NCBI GenBank assembly: GCA_035655155.1
Contig: DASRVH010000036.1
Coordinates: 1 to 30,111, forward strand
Origin: Lentisalinibacter sp035655155
GTDB taxonomy: Bacteria > Pseudomonadota > Gammaproteobacteria > Steroidobacterales > Woeseiaceae
DNA length: 30,111 nucleotides
Reading direction: 5' to 3'
Position numbers and translations under genes: made by a program. Below are positions 27,242 to 30,111 of the stretch, piece after piece (the stretch's first letter is position 1; the number at the start of each line of letters is the position of its first letter). The notes beneath the pieces are model-generated. The model was not told the DNA's origin, did not search any database, and was given only the letters and a program-made list of their open reading frames with translations.

Positions 27242-28420
27242 TTACTCCCCCCGAGCAGAGACGCCGGCGTGTTCTGCATACCCTACGCCAGTGACCGGGC
27301 TGCCGTCACGCTCGCCTTCGACGGTGATGGCGCCCTCCCAGTAGCGCACGGAGAGATCGAGCTCCTGCCCGGGCATGCGCGGGGTCACGGCGAGGTCGAT
27401 GCCCAGATGGGGCACCTGCAGGCGCCAGGCGACCGTATAGCGGATGCCGGTCTCAGGGCTCTTCCAGTGGCCGCTCGCCTCGAGCCGGGCCTGGTCGGCG
27501 CCGTAACGGGCGGCGACCTCGCCGTCCGGATCCACCAGGAGGCCCCCGGAATAGGGCGCGGTGCCGCCGTCGGTCTGGCGCAGCCGGTAATACATGAGGT
27601 CGTAGCCGTCGTCGAGCTGGATGGCGAACCAGTTCCAGCCCTCCACGCCGGGACCGAGCACGCTGGTGCTCCATTCCCGGTCCATCCAGACGAGGCCGCT
27701 GACGGCGTGCTCGGTGTCGCCGATGCGCACGCGGCCTTCGGCAGGCAGCCGGGTGAAGGAGTAGTAGTACGAGGCGTTGCCCGGTTCCGGCCCCTTCGGA
27801 TCGAGCCCGTCCTCGCCCTGCAGCACCAGCGGCTTGCCCTCGTCGATGCCGAGATCCAGCGCGAATTCGTCACCGTCGGCCACGAGTCGCAGCGGGAACC
27901 AGTCCGCGTCCCCATCCCCGGCGCTCGCGAGTTCCCAGTCATCCAGCCAGACGCGGAACGGCGCCGCCTGCGCGCCCGCCAGTCCGAGCGCCTGGCGCTC
28001 GAACTTCTCGTCGGCATGGAATTCGCGGGCGTCGGTGTCGGTCACCGCGAAATGCGCCATCCACAGCTGGTCTGTGGCCCAGGCCGACGGCCGTTCGGGC
28101 GGCTCGGCGTCGATGCCGAAACGGAAGAAGGTCATCTGGAAGCCGAAGTGTCGGCCGGCCCCGGTTTCCAGGTTGCCGGTGAGGTACCACCACTCGGTGC
28201 GGTAGTCGGGGTGGGCGCCGTGGTCTTGCGGGAAGCGGAACTCCCTCGGCGTGTCGGCGCGGGCAAAGCGGGCGTCGTCTTCCGCGCTGCCGAGGAAGGT
28301 GGTGACGTTCGCGCTGTCGTCGGCCGCGGGTTCGGTGGGCGAGGTGTTGCAGCCGCCCGCCAGCAGCGCCGCGGCGAGGACCAGGGGGAGGGCGGTGCGA
28401 CGTGCTGCCGTCATGCTCAT
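27242..28420 (-). CDS. CrtC/AttH-like lipocalin-type lipoprotein (COG5621)
   Basis: A 392-aa lipoprotein: lipobox LAGGC with Cys24, then the CrtC/AttH double-lipocalin domain. Motifs are FRFPQDHGAHPDYRTEWWYL (61-80), FGFQMTFFRFG, MAHFAVTD, the central WMDREWSTSVLG and the second-lobe LMYYRLRQTDGG. Members are called predicted secreted hydrolases or resemble carotenoid 1,2-hydratase; the true activity of this group is not established. It lies with an FtsX-type ABC permease by an ATGA overlap (start 28420), a common pair in proteobacteria, so the two probably act together in moving or presenting a lipid or lipoprotein across the periplasm. An alternative start is ATG 28414. Confidence 0.87.
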   Translation of the reverse strand: MSMTAARRTALPLVLAAALLAGGCNTSPTEPAADDSANVTTFLGSAEDDARFARADTPREFRFPQDHGAHPDYRTEWWYLTGNLETGAGRHFGFQMTFFRFGIDAEPPERPSAWATDQLWMAHFAVTDTDAREFHADEKFERQALGLAGAQAAPFRVWLDDWELASAGDGDADWFPLRLVADGDEFALDLGIDEGKPLVLQGEDGLDPKGPEPGNASYYYSFTRLPAEGRVRIGDTEHAVSGLVWMDREWSTSVLGPGVEGWNWFAIQLDDGYDLMYYRLRQTDGGTAPYSGGLLVDPDGEVAARYGADQARLEASGHWKSPETGIRYTVAWRLQVPHLGIDLAVTPRMPGQELDLSVRYWEGAITVEGERDGSPVTGVGYAEHAGVSARGE

Positions 28421-30111
28421 TCCCCGCGCAGGTTGGCGGCGATGGACTGGCCGGCCAGGCGCCGGGCCGGATAGAGCCCGGCAAGGAAGGCGGCGGCCAC
28501 CGCCAGCACGATGCCGGTGACGAGTTGTCCGGGCGCCACCACGAAGCCCATGGTCCAGCCGAAGGAACGCTGGTTGATGACGTAGATGAGAAGCGCGGCC
28601 AGCACCACGCCGAGTGGCAGCGCGAGCAGTCCCGAGACCAGTCCCAGCAGCGTGGTCTGGGCCAGGGAGTTGGCCCCGGTCTGACCCCGGGTATAGCCGA
28701 TGGCGCGCAGGGTCGCCACTTCCCGGCTCCGCTCGAGCTGCAGGGCCAGCAGGGCACTGAGGATGCCGAAGAAGGCGATGATGCCCGCCAGCAGGCGCAG
28801 CACGCCGGTGATCTCGAAGGTGCGGTCGAACACGTTCAGGGTGATTTCGCGGATCTCCTCGTTGGCCGCGAGGCTCACGTCGCCGCGCTCGGCCGCGAAG
28901 GCGCCGAGCGCCTGTTCGATGGTCCGCCGCTCCGAGTCCGGGTTCCGATAGACGCCGACACCGCGGGGTTTCCTGTAGCCCCACAGATCGCTCGCCACAT
29001 CGTAGGGCAGCATGGCCGAGCTGCCGGCGGTGCGGTAGTCGCGGAAGATGCCCAGCACGGGAAACTCGCGTTGCCCCTGCGCCGTCGGCAGCGTCAGCGT
29101 GTCGCCCGCTTCCAGTCCGCGCAGGCCCGCGAAAGCCTCGGCCAGCAGGATGCCCTCGCCCGCCTCCATCGCCGCGAAGGCGGTCTCCGGGTCGCCGGCC
29201 ACCAGTGTCTCGCCGTAGCCTCGCGGCCCGGCCTTCGCGGCGCGCACCGCCACGTCGCCTTCCGCCGTCGGCAGGGTGATGGTGCGGGACAGGCTGGTGC
29301 CGGCTACGCCGTCGATGGCGGCGAGCCGGTCGATCTCCACCCGGCTGAATCCCTGCTCGCCGGCGCCCTCGATGATCAGGTAGTAATCGGCGATGAGCGA
29401 CTCGTCCAGCCAGCGCGTGACGCTGCCCCGGAAGCTGTCGATCATGACGCCGATGCCCACCACCGTGGCCACCGCCACCGCGAGCGCCGTGACGGCGATG
29501 CCGGTGCGCGACAGCGAGGCGGCCGCGCCCCGTATCGCCATGCGGACCGGCAGGCCGAGGCGCCGGCCTCCTGCGGCCTGCGCACCGGCCAGCAGTCGAC
29601 CCGTGGCCGGCGGCACCAGCAGGGCATAGCCCGCCAGCACCAGGAACAGCCCGGCGAAAGCCGGCACCAGCCCGGCGCCGGGCCAGGCGATCAGTGCCGC
29701 CGCTCCCAGGAAGGCGACGACCGCCACGGCGGGACCGGCCCTGAAGCGTTGCTGCATGCTGCGCTCCCGTGCGATCTCGGTCATGGCGGCGCGCGGCGGC
29801 TCGCTCGCCGCCTCCACCGCCGGGCGCAGGGCGGCGATCACCGTAGCCCCGACCCCCAGCACGCCGGCCTTCACGAAGGGGAACCAGGCGATGCCGTCCG
29901 GGCTGACCCGGGCGGTGAAGTAGAGGTCGTTGATGGTGGCCAGCACCAGGTCGGTGAGAGACCGCGACAGCGCCCAGCCGAGCGCGAGGCCGGCGGCGGT
30001 GGCGACCAGGCCGAGCACGAGGCTTTCCGCCAGCACGTCCCCCGCCACGTCGCCCCGGGTGGCGCCGATGGCGCGCAAGGTGCCGATGCTGCGCCGGCGG
30101 CGGACCACCGC
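28417..30111 (-). CDS. FtsX/LolE-type ABC transporter permease (N-terminus beyond right end)
   Basis: At least 564 residues are visible; the frame continues past the window, so the start is missing. The visible protein begins in the end of a first FtsX domain (RRRRSIGTLRAIGATRGDV, then two membrane helices), followed by two helices in the middle, a periplasmic MacB_PCD-like domain (about residues 240-430, MIDSFRGSVTRWLDESL to LNVFDRTFEI) and a second FtsX domain with LERSREVATLRAIGYTRGQT and three more helices. This double-FtsX layout is that of large permeases in mechanotransmission-type ABC systems related to LolCDE/MacB. The ATPase is expected just beyond the right edge. It ends in the ATGA shared with the CrtC/AttH-like lipoprotein. 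Confidence 0.9.
   Translation of the reverse strand, partial: AVVRRRRSIGTLRAIGATRGDVAGDVLAESLVLGLVATAAGLALGWALSRSLTDLVLATINDLYFTARVSPDGIAWFPFVKAGVLGVGATVIAALRPAVEAASEPPRAAMTEIARERSMQQRFRAGPAVAVVAFLGAAALIAWPGAGLVPAFAGLFLVLAGYALLVPPATGRLLAGAQAAGGRRLGLPVRMAIRGAAASLSRTGIAVTALAVAVATVVGIGVMIDSFRGSVTRWLDESLIADYYLIIEGAGEQGFSRVEIDRLAAIDGVAGTSLSRTITLPTAEGDVAVRAAKAGPRGYGETLVAGDPETAFAAMEAGEGILLAEAFAGLRGLEAGDTLTLPTAQGQREFPVLGIFRDYRTAGSSAMLPYDVASDLWGYRKPRGVGVYRNPDSERRTIEQALGAFAAERGDVSLAANEEIREITLNVFDRTFEITGVLRLLAGIIAFFGILSALLALQLERSREVATLRAIGYTRGQTGANSLAQTTLLGLVSGLLALPLGVVLAALLIYVINQRSFGWTMGFVVAPGQLVTGIVLAVAAAFLAGLYPARRLAGQSIAANLRGE

Overview
This is a GC-rich (about two thirds G+C by eye), densely coded bacterial chromosome segment. 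Lipobox lipoproteins, an OprP/OprO-type porin, a LolE/FtsX-type permease and a periplasmic M16 protease pair show a Gram-negative envelope. Gene content (DUF6502 next to a DUF5666 lipoprotein, acyl-CoA desaturase, SLC13 permease with RCK_C domains) points to a gammaproteobacterium, perhaps of the Chromatiales/Xanthomonadales/Nevskiales type. That placement is inference. I see no rRNA, tRNA, CRISPR, phage or transposase gene.

Left part (1-5668): the start of an ABC-F ATPase, a PAS plus CxxC-ribbon protein, an alpha/beta hydrolase lacking the classical triad, and an acyl-CoA desaturase ending in a strong intrinsic terminator. Leftward from there run an exported EEP-family nuclease/phosphatase, a decayed alpha/beta hydrolase remnant directly behind it, and a multi-pass membrane protein whose C-terminus looks like a GspG pseudopilin domain.

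Middle (5726-17257): a large acidic, Ca-binding-like lipoprotein is transcribed leftward. Divergently, nine rightward genes with gaps of 31 nt or less form one probable operon: DUF6502 protein, DUF5666-repeat lipoprotein, unusual P-loop NTPase, ABC half-transporter, alpha/beta hydrolase, OprP-like porin, AspH-like 2-oxoglutarate oxygenase, DUF4389 membrane protein and an SDR. The core (10333-16144) combines an activating/partitioning NTPase, an exporter, a hydrolase, an outer-membrane channel and an oxygenase. I cannot name a known system with this set, so it is the best candidate for something undescribed.

Right part (17300-30111): leftward genes for an alpha/beta hydrolase and an SLC13 permease (4-bp stop/start overlap), then an active and an inactive M16 peptidase subunit (overlapping). 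Rightward come a membrane protein and a lipase-like hydrolase. They meet a leftward mtnA plus class II aldolase pair, probably 5'-methylthioadenosine salvage by the DHAP shunt. A 272-bp REP-like inverted-repeat element sits between them and supplies both stop codons. The window ends with a tiny Cys-rich lipoprotein and a CrtC/AttH-like lipoprotein coupled to an FtsX-type ABC permease that runs off the end.

Three genes (ABC-F, DUF6502, and the hydrolase starting at 22929) have a -10-like hexamer exactly 6 nt before ATG and no Shine-Dalgarno sequence, suggesting leaderless mRNAs. Two of these promoters overlap perfect 8-bp inverted repeats.
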